Below, in pieces: positions 46,590 through 58,357 of a DNA stretch of 64,000 bases (position 1 is the stretch's first letter; each line of letters opens with the position of its first letter). The notes beneath the pieces were generated by a model. It had not been told where the DNA came from and made no database searches. It saw only the letters and a list, made by a program, of their open reading frames with translations. Source of the stretch: Pardosa pseudoannulata (taxonomy: Eukaryota > Arthropoda > Arachnida > Araneae > Lycosidae); contig CM063500.1 of assembly GCA_032207245.1 (NCBI GenBank), positions 18,973,734-19,037,733 of the forward strand, written 5' to 3'. The position numbers were made by a program, and so were the translations under genes.

Positions 46590-49500
46590 AACTGATAGAC
46601 TTTTTAAATGCATTTTCTGAAATACTTATTTTACATTTATTCTGGTTTACGATAAACTTTATTGTTCAAAAAAGTTTTACAAATGTTTTAATTAAATTTT
46701 TCTGAAGTGTTTTATACATTACTGACTAAGCTTTAAACTAGCATTTAAGCTCTAGGCGTCAATATGCAGTTTTTGTAGGTATTTGTATGCAATAATATGA
46801 TAAATCTTACGAAAAATTCTGCATTTTTCACGATATTTGACTTATTTCAGTAATTCTTCAAAGTATTACAAATCATGTAGTTTATTACACAGGTGGGTTC
46901 TTTATTAATATGTGATATTAAGGAAATTCAAGTATAGAAAATAAAAAAATTCAGCTTTTTCTGAGAAACTTGTCTTACTGTTATTTTGGTTTACAATAAA
47001 CTTGAATACTCAAGATTTTAAAGAAATTGTAATTAATTTTTTCTGATGTATTTTATACATTACTGACTATGCTTTGAACGGCCAACAAATTTAAGTATTA
47101 ATATGCAGTTTTTAGTATAGTTTACCAATAAAGTTTTTAGTATAGTTTACAAGTACAGTATTTAGTACAGTTTTAAGTATTTGTATATAAAAATACTGTA
47201 CTTTTTAAAAAATCTTCTACATGTTTCACGATATTTCACCTAATTTAGTAATTTTTTAAAGTATTACAAATAATGTAGTTTATTGCACAGGTGGGTTCTT
47301 TATTAATATGTGATATTAAGGAAATTCAAGTATAGAAAATAAATGAATTCATTATTCGAATAATTTCAGTTTTGTGTGAAAAGCTTGTTTTACTGTTATT
47401 TTGGTTTACCATAAACTTTATTGTTCAAAAATGTTTTAAAGGTATTTTAATTAAATTTTTCTGAAATGTTTTATACATTACTGACTATGCTTTAAAATAG
47501 TATCTAAGCTTTAAGTGTCCATATACAGTTTTTATAGGTCTTTGTATGCAATAATATCATAAACCATAAAAAGAAAAAATTCTGCATTTTTCACGATATT
47601 TGAATTATTTCAGTACTTTTTCAAAATATTACAAATAATGTAGTTTATTGTACAGGTGGGTTCTTTATTAATATGTGATATTAAGGAAATACAAATATAG
47701 AAAGATAAAATAATTCAGTTTTTTTTTTCTAGAAATTTGTTTTATTGTTATTTTGGTTTACGATCATCTCGATTTCTTAAGGTTTTAAAAATATTTTAAC
47801 TACTTTTTTCTGACATATCTTATACATTACTGACTATGATTGAACGACTAACTAATTTAAATGTTAATATACAGTTTTTTGAAATATTTGTATATAAAAA
47901 TATGGTACTTTTTTAGAAAAATTCTGCATTTTTCACGATATTTGAATTATTTCAGTACTTTTTCAAAATATTACAAATAATGTAGTTTATTGTACAGGTG
48001 GGTTCTTTATTAATATGTGATATTAAGGAAATACAAATATAGAAACTAAATAAATTCAGCTTTTTCTGAGAAACTTGTTTTATTGCTATTTTGGTTTACG
48101 ATAAACTTGATTACTCAAGATTTTAAAGATATTTTAATTAATTTTTTCTGTCCTATTTTATACATTACTGACTATTCTTTGAATGGCCAACTAATTTAAG
48201 TATCAATATACAGTTTTTAGTATAGTTTACAAGTACAGTTTTTAGTATTTGTATATAAAAATATGGTACTTTTTTAGAAAAATTCTGCATTTTCCACGAT
48301 ATTTCACCTATTTCAGTAATTTTTCAAAGTATTACAAATAATGTAGTTTATTGCATGGGTGGATTCTTTATTAATATGTGATATTAAGGAAATTCAAATA
48401 TAGAAAATAAATAAATTCATCCTTCGAATAAATTCAGCCTTTTCTGAAAAACTTGTTTTACTGTTATTTTGGTTTACCATAAATTTTATTGTTCAAAAAT
48501 GTTTTAAAGGTATTTTAATTAAATTTTTCTGAAATGTTTTATACATTACTGACTATGCTTTAAACTAGTAGCTAAGCTTTAAGCGTTAATATGCAGTTTT
48601 TATAGGTATTTGTATGTAAAATTATGATAAATCGTAAGAAAAATTTTGCATTTTTCACGATATTTAACCTATTTCAGTAATTTTTTAAAGTATTACAAAT
48701 AATGAAGTTTATAGTACAGGTGGGTTTTTAATAATTAATATGTGATATTAAGGAAATTCAAGTATAGAAAATAAAAAAAAAATTAGCTTTTTCTGAGAAA
48801 CTTGTTTTACTGTTATTTTGGTTTAAGATAAACTTGAATACTTAAGATTTTAAAGATATTTTAATTATTTTTCTGACATATTTTATACATTACTGACTAT
48901 GATTTGAACGGCCAACTAATTTAAGTATTAATATACAGTTTTTAGAAGTGTTTGTATATAAAAATATGGCACTTTTTAAGAAAAATTGTGCATTTTTCCA
49001 CTATATTTGTCCTATTTCAGTAATTTTTCAAGGTATTACAAATAATGTAGTTTATTGCACAGGTGGGTTCTTTATTAATGTTTGATATTAAGGAAATTCA
49101 AACGTAGAAAATAAATAAATTCAGCTTTTTCTGAGAAACTTGTTTTACTGTTATTTTGGTTTAAGATAAATAAATTGTAAATAAAAAAGAAATATTTTAA
49201 TTAATTTTTTCTGGTGTACTTTATACATTACTGACTATGCTTTAAAATGCACTAATTTAAGCATTAATTTGCAGTTTTTAGAAGTGTTTGTATATAAAAA
49301 TATGGTACTTTTTAAGAAAAACTCTGCATTTTTCCACAATATTTGACATATTTCTGTAATTTTTCAAAATCTTACAAATAATGTAGTTTATTGCACAGGT
49401 GGGTTCTTTATTAATATGTGATATTAAGGAAATTCAAGTATAGAAAATAAATGAATTCAACTTTTCTGATAAGCTTGTTTAACTGTTATTTTGGTTTACG

Positions 49501-50560
49501 ATAAACTTGAATACACAAGATTTTAAAGAAATTGTAATTAATTTTTTTTATGTATTTTATACATTACTGACTATGCTTTGAACGGCCAACTAATTTAAGT
49601 ATTAATATGCAGTTTTTAGTATCGTTTACGAGTAAAGTTTTTAGTATAGTTTACAAGTACAGTATTTAGTACAGTTTTAAGTATCTGTATATAAAAATAT
49701 GGTACTTTTAAAGAAAAATTCTGCATTTTTCCACGATATTTCACCTATTTCAGTAATTTTTCAAAGTATTACAAATAATGTAGTTTATTGCACAGGTGGG
49801 GTTCTTTATTAATATGTGATATTAAGGAAATTCAAATATAGAAAATAAATAAATTCATCATTCGAATAATTTCAGTTTTGTGTGAAAAGCTAGTTTTACT
49901 ATTATTTTGGTTTACGGTAAACTTAATTGTACAAAAATGTTTTAAAGATATTTTAATTAATTTTTATAGAGTGTTTTATACATTACTGACTATGCTTTAA
50001 ACTAGCATCTAAGCTTTAAGCGTCAATATGCAGTGTTATAGGTATTTGTATGTATGATAAATCGTATGAAAAATTCTGCATTTTGAGGATATTTTACCTA
50101 TTTCAGGAATTTTTCAAAGTATAACAAATCATGTAGTTTATTGCGCAGGTGGGTTCTTTATTAATATGTGATATTAAGGAAATTCAAAAATAGAAAATAA
50201 ATGAATTCAGCATTTTCTGAGAAGCTTGTTTGACTGTTATTTTTGTTTACCATAAACTTGAATACACAAGATTTTAAAAATATTTTAATTAGTTATTTCT
50301 GACGTACTTTATACATTACTGACTATGCTTTAAACGACCAACTAATTTAAGTGTTAATATACAGTTTTTAGATGTATTTGTATACAAAAATATGGTACTT
50401 TTCAAGAAAAACTCTGCATTTTTCCACAATATTTGACATATTTCAGTATTTTTTTTCAAAATCGTAGAAAATATTTTCAAATAGTGTAGTTCTTTGCACA
50501 AGTAGGTCCCTTATTAATATGTGATATTAAAGAAATTCAAATAATTTACTTTAAACTCAT
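46590..50560. repeat. Satellite array I, ~360-bp unit, about 11 copies
   Basis: The anchor AGGTGGGTTCTTTATTAATA recurs near 46891, 47289, 47654, 47996, 48356, 48718, 49061, 49397, 49793, 50147 and 50500 (spacings 336-398 bp). Each unit also carries TTATACATTACTGACTATGC and TGTTATTTTGGTTTACGATA. Length variants come from a TTTTTAGTATAGTTTACAAG mini-duplication inside some units. Extremely AT-rich and without coding potential. Confidence 0.95.
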
Positions 50561-50709
50561 AATAAAATATCTAGGATAAGTATAAAATTTTGAGGCGTTT
50601 CTGTAGAAAATTACTTATTTCTGAATATTTTAATAAATTTTAGTAAATATTCTGTAAATAAATTATGTTCATTGAAAGTTATTGTAGCAATGACACTAAA
50701 ATGTTTTGT

Positions 50710-51320
50710 ATTTAGTAAATGTAGTATGCTTTTGAAAAAAGTACCTTAGGTAAAGTATTTTTCAATCCGGAAATGTTCATGAAAATATCTGATTTTTTAT
50801 TCCTATAAAATAAAATGTTCTTAGTTTAGAATAAAATTTTCCTATATGATCACAAGGGTATTTAGTAAATATAGTATTTAGTAAATATCCAATATTTACT
50901 AAATTTTCTAATATAGTATTTATAAAATTTAGTAAATATGTATTTTGTAAATATAGTATGATTTTGAAAAAAAAGTACCTTAGGTAAAGTATCTTTCAAT
51001 TTCGAAATTTTCATGAAAATATCCGATTTTTTACTTATATAAAATAAAATGCTCCCAGTTTAGAATAAAATTTTCCTAGAGGATCATAAGGGTATTTAGT
51101 AAATACCCAATATTTACCAAATACCCAATATTTACTAAATTTTCTAATATAGTATTAAGAAAATTTAGTAGATTTGCATTTAGTAAATATAGCATGTTTT
51201 TGAAAAAAAGTACCTTAGGTAAAGTATCTTTCAATTCGGAAATTTTCATGAAAATATCCGATTTTTTATTTCTATAAAATAAAATGTTCTCAGTTTAGAA
51301 TAAAATTTTTCTAGATGGTC
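50710..51320. repeat. Satellite array II, ~235-bp unit, three copies
   Basis: GTACCTTAGGTAAAGTATCT recurs at 50741, 50975 and 51210. Units also share TTTAGAATAAAATTTTCCTA and TATTTAGTAAATA-type palindromic segments. Confidence 0.95.
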
Positions 51321-51399
51321 ACAAGGTTCTAACTTTATAAAAGATATTTGATTTTGTAATATGAAGTAATGCAGTCAAAATGAACTAAATATACACATC

Positions 51400-51990
51400 A
51401 AGTAAAATAAAAAATAAATAAATAACATAAAAAAAACAGAAATCTACTTATACGCAAATAGCTTTAGAAATATGTAAGTTAGAAACTAAATTTTTATTCC
51501 AAATAGAAGTTCGTTCACTTTAAAAATATTATTTAGTTTTGTTATATGAAATAATATATTAAAAATGAACAAAATATATAAATTACGTAAACGAAAATAG
51601 AAATCTACTTATACGCAAAATAACTTTAGAAATATGTAAGTTAGAAACTAAATTTTTATGTCAAATAGAAGTTTGTTCTTTTATAAATATGATTTAGTTT
51701 TGTTATATGAAGTAATATATATTAAAAATGAACAAAATATATAAATTACGTAAACAAAATAGAAATCTACTTATACGCAAAATAACTTTAGAAATATGTA
51801 AGTTAAAAACTAAATTTTATATCAAATAGAAAAATGAACAAAAATATATTCATTAAAAATAATCAAAATATATACATCAAGTAAAAAAAGATTTCAAATT
51901 TACTTATACGCAAAAAAACCTTTGAAACATGTATATTAGAAATTTAAATATAGTAAGTTTGAAACTTGTAAGTTTTAATTTTTATATCAA
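51400..51990. repeat. Satellite array III, ~161-bp unit, four copies
   Basis: CTTATACGCAAA recurs at 51447, 51608, 51769 and 51903 with TTTAGAAATATGTAAGTTAG downstream. The last unit is shortened. Confidence 0.95.
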
Positions 51991-52059
51991 ATAGAAGCTA
52001 GTTATAATTTTTATTCTCTAAACTAAAATTCAAAATAAATTTCAATTTATAGATTAATA

Positions 52060-53060
52060 AATTATATTTTTTAATAGTCTTTATTTTTTAAATATCAAAT
52101 CATCCCATATTTGTACAGCTTTTTTTTTTACAAAATATGAAACACCCATTTTGCTTCAATTTGATATAAAAATTTAGCTTCAAATACGCATATTTTAAAA
52201 GTTGTCTTGCAAGTAAAAAAATTTCACTTTTTTCTTTTGGCGTACATTTTTAAGGCAATTTTATAAAGTATATACTACTTGAAATGACATTTTCCAATAA
52301 TTTTTTTAAGTTAAAGAGTTATTAAAGACCTTTCTTAAAAATTAACAAATTAAATTTTTTAACAGTCTGTAGTTTTTAAATATCAAACTATCCCATATTT
52401 GTAAAGTTTTATTTTACAAAGCATCAAACACCCTTTTTGCTTCAATTTGATACAAAAATTTAGCTTCAAATACTCCTATTTTAAAAGTTATCTCGCAAGT
52501 AAAAAAAATTCACTCTTTTCTTTTGGAGTACACTTTAATGCAATTTTAAAAATATACTAGTTGAAATGACACTATTCAATAATTTTTTAAAGTTAAAGAG
52601 TTATTAAAGAGCTTTTTAAAAAATTTACAAATTATATGTTTTAACAGCCTTAACTTTGTAAATATCAAATTATCCCATATTTGTACAGTTTTATTTTATA
52701 AAGCATCAAACACCCGTTTTGATTTAATTTGATATAAAAATTCAGCTTCTAATACAATGCAATTTTAAAAATATACTACTTGAAATGACATTATTAAATA
52801 TTTTTTTAAGTTAAAGAGTTATTAAAGAGCTTTTTAAAAAATTAACAAATTATATGTTTTAACAGTCTTAACTTTGTAAATATCAAATTATCCCATATTT
52901 GTACAGTTTTATTTTATAAAGCATCAAACACCCGTTTTGATTTAATTTGATATAAAAATTCAGCTTCTAATACAATGCAATTTTAAAAATATACTACTTG
53001 AAATGACATTATTAAATTTTTTTTAAAAGTTAAAGAGTTATTAAAGAGTTTTTTTAAAAA
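52060..53060. repeat. Satellite array IV, ~285-bp unit, four copies
   Basis: TCCCATATTTGTACAG-type anchors at 52103, 52391, 52673 and 52891 give spacings 288, 282 and 218. The last two units share an internal deletion, so they arose by a later duplication. Confidence 0.95.
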
Positions 53061-53119
53061 AATTATCCTAAAAGGAATAGAACTTATTTTAGGACGCAAC
53101 CGAAAAAAAAAACTATTAT

Positions 53120-53318
53120 AATGAAGATTAATACATCTTTTCTGTATATGTGTATATAAAAATTACATACAATAATTTTAAAAATATATATAAATACATT
53201 ATTAAATATATATATAAAGATATACACTAAAAGGAATACATACACACACAACACACACACACACTATTATAATATATACATATATATATATAAATATACA
53301 TACATATAATATAAATAT

Positions 53319-53380
<62 letters not shown>

Positions 53381-53397
53381 CATACATATATATATAT

Positions 53398-53459
<62 letters not shown>

Positions 53460-53460
53460 A
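53120..53460. repeat. TA/CA/TG microsatellite cluster
   Basis: Interspersed (TA)n, (CA)n and finally (TG)n tracts. The ORFs here encode only YIYI/VCVC repeats and are artefacts. Confidence 0.95.
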
Positions 53461-53885
53461 ATGAGACGGACTTCATGATGGGTGGTTGCAGTCATGGCCC
53501 GTAAAAATAACACCGTTTTAGCTAAAGAACTTTATTAAGATAATGCTGGAGGACGGGTTCCCACTTCATCATAGGGACAGGACAAACTGAAGGGTCAGCT
53601 AGAATAAAGTTATAAGTAAAAGACCCATAACACCTTTGTCAACATCTCAGTCAAAATATGTGGGAAAAAATCTGCCTCTGACAGCGTGCATCTCCTTTTT
53701 GTTAAGAAATTTCCTAAATTGTCCGCTAGGGCAATGTAAAGTTATAATTGGTCAGACCCCTTCTCTGAGGGCATAAAGTATAGCCCTAGTGGTCAATTTA
53801 GGTTAGGGGTTAAAAAGGGGAATGCAAAAGGACGCGGGAATATTTGGCCCTAGACTTAAGTTTTGAAAACCCCTGGGAATATTCC

Positions 53886-53941
<56 letters not shown>

Positions 53942-54200
53942 GTGTGTGTGAGTGTGTACTTTTTTAATATATCTATGAATTTATAGGTTTTTTGAATTTC
54001 ATTGATAATTAATAAAATACATATAAAAATAGAAAGCATTTACTAAATAAGACTGATGCTATCAAAGTTTAGCAATTTACCCAAAAATGTTTATATTCCC
54101 CGACTTCAACCGTCAAATATTTTTTCTTGTCGTCTTGAAAATTATAAATAAAACTTGATTCACTGCGGTTTTTCCTTAGGGCTTGGGAAAAATCTGATGG
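53461..54200. other. Spacer with a second CA/TA/TG microsatellite
   Basis: 53888-53950 is (CA)n(TA)n(TG)n. The 53461-53880 part is slightly GC-richer but shows no ORF or element end that I can name. Confidence 0.6.
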
Positions 54201-54204
54201 TTTA

Positions 54205-54282
54205 TTGACTGATGCAAAGGAAATTTGCGTGTTAACTTACGATCATATTGTCGTAAGCAAGTTTCCTTTGCATCAATCAAGT
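54205..54282. repeat. Hairpin-forming inverted repeat
   Basis: TGATGCAAAGGAAATTTGC pairs with GCAAGTTTCCTTTGCATCA (18 of 19), and an inner CTTACGA/TCGTAAG stem follows after a bulge. Total stem about 26 bp. The fold resembles small RNA precursors in size only. Confidence 0.8.
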
Positions 54283-54459
54283 CAGGCCACTATCTGATGT
54301 TATCTTCAAACGTAAAGGAAGTAGTATCGGGGGAAATGACAACGGATGCAGTTTAAGAAAGAAAAAAATGAAGTATTCTTCAGGATTTTTAAAGAAAATC
54401 TGAAAATATTACAGAGTAACAATTAAAGTTTGATTTATTCTTGTTGGTGTATTGAATAG

Positions 54460-55362
54460 TTAACCCATATTGGACCGCTGTCCTATAAACAGGACATCAA
54501 ATAGAATTCCATTTAATAATAAAGTTATAAACATTTTATGAGTGGATTTTATTTTAACACCTTTAAAATAGACACACTTTATCATAGTAACAAAAAAAGA
54601 CTGAGAAATCAAAATATATTGTATTTAAAATACATTTTTAGCAACCCCTTAATAACTGTCATTTTTTAATCTTTAATTTTATATTCGTTATTATTTTTTT
54701 AAACATAGTAGAGGTAACTTGTAGTATTTCAGACATTGGCACTACATTAGTGAGTAACGCTAGGTCCAGAAAACGGTATTATGACACCAAACACTTTATC
54801 CATTTTAACGATGATTCTTCAATTGATCCGCAAGATCGTTATTGCAGAATTCGACTTTTTTATGTCAAAATCATCGTAACCTTGAAGCAATTTGGTATAT
54901 TTTCTGAAAATCTCACCATCGATGAAAGAATGGTAAAATGTTTTGGAAGGCACAGTTGCAAGATGTTCATGAAAAATGAACCTGTAAAATTTGGATATAA
55001 ATTTTGGGTATTAGCATCCTACAATGGTATCCTTTTTCTATCACCCCTTACCAAAAATGCCAGTTCAAGAACTGCAAAAGAAAAGCAACAACAGTGTGCT
55101 TAAAATGTAATGTTGAACTTTGCTTTGAATGTTTTCCTAAATTTCACCTATGAATCAGCCTAATGCAATGTAAGTGATACTTGTTAAATTTTAGTAGTGT
55201 ATTGGACCGTTGGCCTAATTATAGTACAGCTAATTACTTAAAAAAATAAAATTTATTTTTAAAATTTTGGTTTTATATGCTTAGTTACACCATATTAATG
55301 TTATGGATAAAGTTTTAAAAATTTTCAGAAATATCTAGTTGGTGTGGTACAATATGGGTTAA
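54460..55362 (+). mobile_element. piggyBac element, internally deleted, TTAA on both sides
   Basis: TTAACCCATATTG at 54460 is repeated in reverse complement at 55350-55362. Subterminal TTGGACCG motifs occur near both ends. It carries a shortened transposase ORF. A related site without the element, GAATGGTTAATGAATTTCC, is present at 60365-60383, supporting the borders. Confidence 0.9.
54750..55103 (+). pseudogene. piggyBac transposase, deletion derivative
   Basis: The 117-codon ORF keeps an FIHFNDDSSIDPQDRY-type segment, then LTIDERMVKCFGRHS, where the Asp (residue 58) matches the first catalytic aspartate of piggyBac transposases, then a KFGYKFWVLAS strand. After about residue 90 the sequence jumps across a deletion to the Cys-rich C-terminal zinc domain, which continues in another frame (CxxxxC...CLKC...LCFECF) to a stop near 55150. 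The other two catalytic aspartates are missing. Confidence 0.9.
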
Positions 55363-55445
55363 GGAATTTCGAGTTTGTATAATCACGAATCTTGAACTTT
55401 GGGTTTTAAGAATTATTTTAAGTTAATTAATAACTCTAAGGGCCA
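55363..55445 (+). repeat. Short dispersed repeat flanking the piggyBac element
   Basis: Matches 60374-60440 through ATAATCACGAATCT, TTTGGGTTTTAAGAATTATT and TTAAGTTAAT. The pair brackets the BEL/Pao-type relic in direct orientation, so it might derive from that element, though the matching part is short. Confidence 0.6.
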
Positions 55446-55574
55446 TATTCACCCAGTTTAAATACTGGGGCACACTTATTACCAGTAGAAATAATATAAA
55501 GACTGAAATTAGAAACCGAATTTTGATGGCAAATGGGTGCTATTTTGGTGCCTGTGAAGCCTTCAATATTCTCA

Positions 55575-56243
55575 AATGAGAGGTAACGTGAAGAATGGAT
55601 CACAGTCAAAGATAAAATTGGAAATTTACTTTTATTCTTGATTAAATACGGCTATTTACAAAGGAATGTTAATTCCCAAATCATGTAGAACTGCAAAGGA
55701 TGGTTGCCGGTAAAACTTCCTCACGACGATCACAGTCGAAAGAAAAACAAGAGATTTACTAATCTCTTTCAAGTGGGGAGGCTTTTTAGGGTGCAATCAA
55801 ACCCAATTTATCCCCCGTTCGGTATCCGAGACTCTGCCGCTCCCTATATGAGCGGACTTTACGAATCTCCCGAACTAGCAAGCTGGCTCTGGTAAAAAAA
55901 GGCGAAAGCCTCCACGAGGTCAACACACCTACGAAAAAAATGACGAAAAGCCCTGAGTCGCAAAATTTTAGGCTTTTTATACCTGCGTTGTCAGTTCCGG
56001 CTCCGCCAATTGTTTTTTGGGTCAGTTAAGATCCCAGTTACTTGAGAACTCCAGCTAAAGTTACAGTTATATTTTTTTTAGCTGAATTGTCATTCGCTGG
56101 CTCTCCCTTCACGGAATTTCCGAGCATTCATTAACGAGATCCATCAGGGGCGTATTCGTCTATTCAGTCCGATTGTCAAGATCCCAGACTCTGCGACGCC
56201 ACGCTATTGTCCAGGTAAACAGGTGTACTCCGATCAGCTGTTT
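55575..56243 (-). other. GC-richer segment, possible LTR remnant
   Basis: It lies directly 3' (minus strand) of a gag relic, is richer in G+C, and contains a minus-strand AATAAA near 55628 with nearby TTTAATCAAG, a motif also found next to the AATAAA of the two solo LTRs. No clear TG...CA borders were found. Confidence 0.3.
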
Positions 56244-56596
56244 TGGTGCATAAACTGAATCAATATCAAGTCACTCAACGAATTAGATTCTAACCCTAAA
56301 GTATTTAGATTCCTAATAGATTCATTGCATGTATCCACAAGTTCTAACAGCGTTTTTGAATTATAAGCTTTAACTATCTTTGTAGAAAATATTTTATTTA
56401 TCTGGGATAATGCTAACAGTCTTTTACTTTCGAATCTTTCACATAATAAGTCCCAGCAATGCTTTAAATTCTCCTGTTTTATAGAGAACCCAAGAATTAT
56501 TTTTGCAGCATATCCTCTAACTGAGAATGTAAATACTGCAGTTTTTCAAGATCTGACAAATTTTCATTTTCTAATACAATGGAACCAAATAATTCT
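56244..56596 (-). pseudogene. BEL/Pao-type gag relic, C-terminal part
   Basis: A minus-strand open stretch resembles the DUF1759-type gag region of BEL/Pao retrotransposons (a LEKLQYL segment, a WDLLCERF motif, then a KRLL helix). It ends at a stop at about 56244. Its upstream end is cut by the TTAA element at 56597-58063. The pol gene is absent. This is an old, dead copy. Confidence 0.65.
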
Positions 56597-58063
56597 TTAA
56601 GGTATCCGTCTCCGTTGAAAACGTCATTTTTTGCCAAAATTCATGTTTTTTTTTTATTTCTCTATTGTAAAATTTCAACTCTTAGGCTTCTAAATCTGTT
56701 TTTGTTTTGTCTCTACGGCATTTTAAAGAAAAGTTACAGCTGTTTAAACATCAGCGACAACTGTCAAAACAAAACGGAAGTAGCGACTTCGGAACCGAAA
56801 GTTGTGAATTTAAAGCCTTTTAATGAGCATTTTTTGGACAAAACTTTTTAAATTTTCGCGAAGATTAGTTTAAACATTTTTCTAGTACTTGTAATAATTA
56901 GCAACTTGGAAATTAGAAAGTTTTGAAGCAAGACAGTGTGGGGAATTTTAACCCATTAACGCCCGGATATTTCTGATGACTATATATTAGTAAATACCTA
57001 ACATAGAAGCTATTATAGACACCTGGAAGTAAAACAAAATATGAAATTTAAACACCTTTAAATATGACATCAAGTCATCATTAGTGAGGAGGTGTCATTT
57101 TAAAGCATAATAAGATGTCTTTTAAAAAAAAGGAAAACTTCGTGATAAGAGATTTATTTGCTATCATATATGAGAAAAATACTGAAAAGAGATGACTTAT
57201 TACAGATATGGCTATTCGCCATGATTTTGACCGGTATACGTTCAGAATACCGGTCATAATACGTTCCTATTCTAGGCTTGAAAATCATAAAATGCCGATC
57301 GAAATGACAAAATTATAGATAAGATCATATTTGAAAACTTGGGAGATTATTCATAAGATTAATATCTATTTCCATTAAAAAGGAAGAATCGTTTCAAGAA
57401 AACAAAACTCTACAAACCATTTTTTGACTGTCCTCAAATGAGAAAGCTGAGCGTTAATGGCTTAAACATGTATTTTATTTTTCATTTTTAATAGTTAAAC
57501 TTGCTTTCATAAACTTCAAATGCGTTTTTCTCAGAACGGTATTTTTAATAAAATGTTGAAACTTGAAATGTTATTTCGCAAAAAGTTCTTAAAATATTTT
57601 GTTGCAAATTATTATGAATGCTTTTGATAGTATTTACAAGTAAATGCCCTAAAAGCTTTAAATTTGGATAATTTTTAATGATGTTACACTCATACTTCGA
57701 TATAAAGGTAATGAAAATTCGTTAAAAATTCAATGTGTATTGTTTTGAAGAACCAAAATTTTTTTACCAAATGTAAATTAAGCAAAGATTTTAGGTGATT
57801 CACTAGTCCAGTGTGTAAGAAATGTGTTGCGTCAAAAAATATTGAAATAATTTAATTTATAAAAAATTAGACCTTTTGAAAAAACTCGATTTTTTACTAA
57901 ATTTTCTTCATTTATCAGAAATTTTATAAAAAATTCTCCAGGAATAAATTTTTTAAGTGCAGTTCTCTATGGTAATATAAAAAATAAATCTAAAAATGTA
58001 AAAATATGAACTAGTTTCTACGTTTAAAGAAAAAAGTTCTCCGAAGGTAGACGGATACCTTAA
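56597..58063. mobile_element. TTAA-specific non-autonomous element, family Q copy 1
   Basis: TTAAGGTATCCGTCTCCGTT on the left and TTAAGGTATCCGTCTACCTT from the right form the termini. TTAA occurs at both ends (56597-56600, 58060-58063). 1467 bp, AT-rich inside, no transposase. It interrupts the gag relic. piggyBac and Kolobok both use TTAA, and I cannot decide between them. Confidence 0.85.
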
Positions 58064-58357
58064 AAGAAATTCATGTTTCAGAATCCCCATAAAAAGCGGG
58101 AGGTCAAATGTAGGTAATTTCACGAATGTACCTTTGATTCCGAATATCCGGTATTAGTATCCGGCTCTGTATCTGTTATTTCCTCAAGATCGACTAATAA
58201 ATCTAAAAATATCTCTTGGTATTTCAAATATTTCCCCAAGTTATCGTCATTATCTTTAACTGTAAAATTCTGAACTATTTCCGCTAATTTAAGTTCAGCA
58301 GATTTCACTTTCGATTTTAAAATTTTGATTTTAGACTGTTGTTCTTTACCACAGTCT
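58064..58357 (-). pseudogene. BEL/Pao-type gag relic, middle part
   Basis: The minus-strand sequence between the two TTAA elements carries a helical, lysine-rich segment and, after one frameshift, a KLPTFDLP-type motif. That motif is the usual entry to the gag domain in BEL/Pao elements. A 94-codon ORF that includes family Q sequence (to 58404) is a fusion artefact of the insertion. Confidence 0.65.

Noticed and set aside
46590..53060. CRISPR-like spaced repeats
   Set aside because: Units are long, contiguous and diverged in a eukaryotic context; there is no repeat-spacer alternation and no cas genes.
53202..53513. 103-codon ORF on the minus strand
   Set aside because: It encodes only dinucleotide-repeat peptides (YIYI, VCVC) from microsatellites. 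The same holds for 32464-32679 and 53803-54039.
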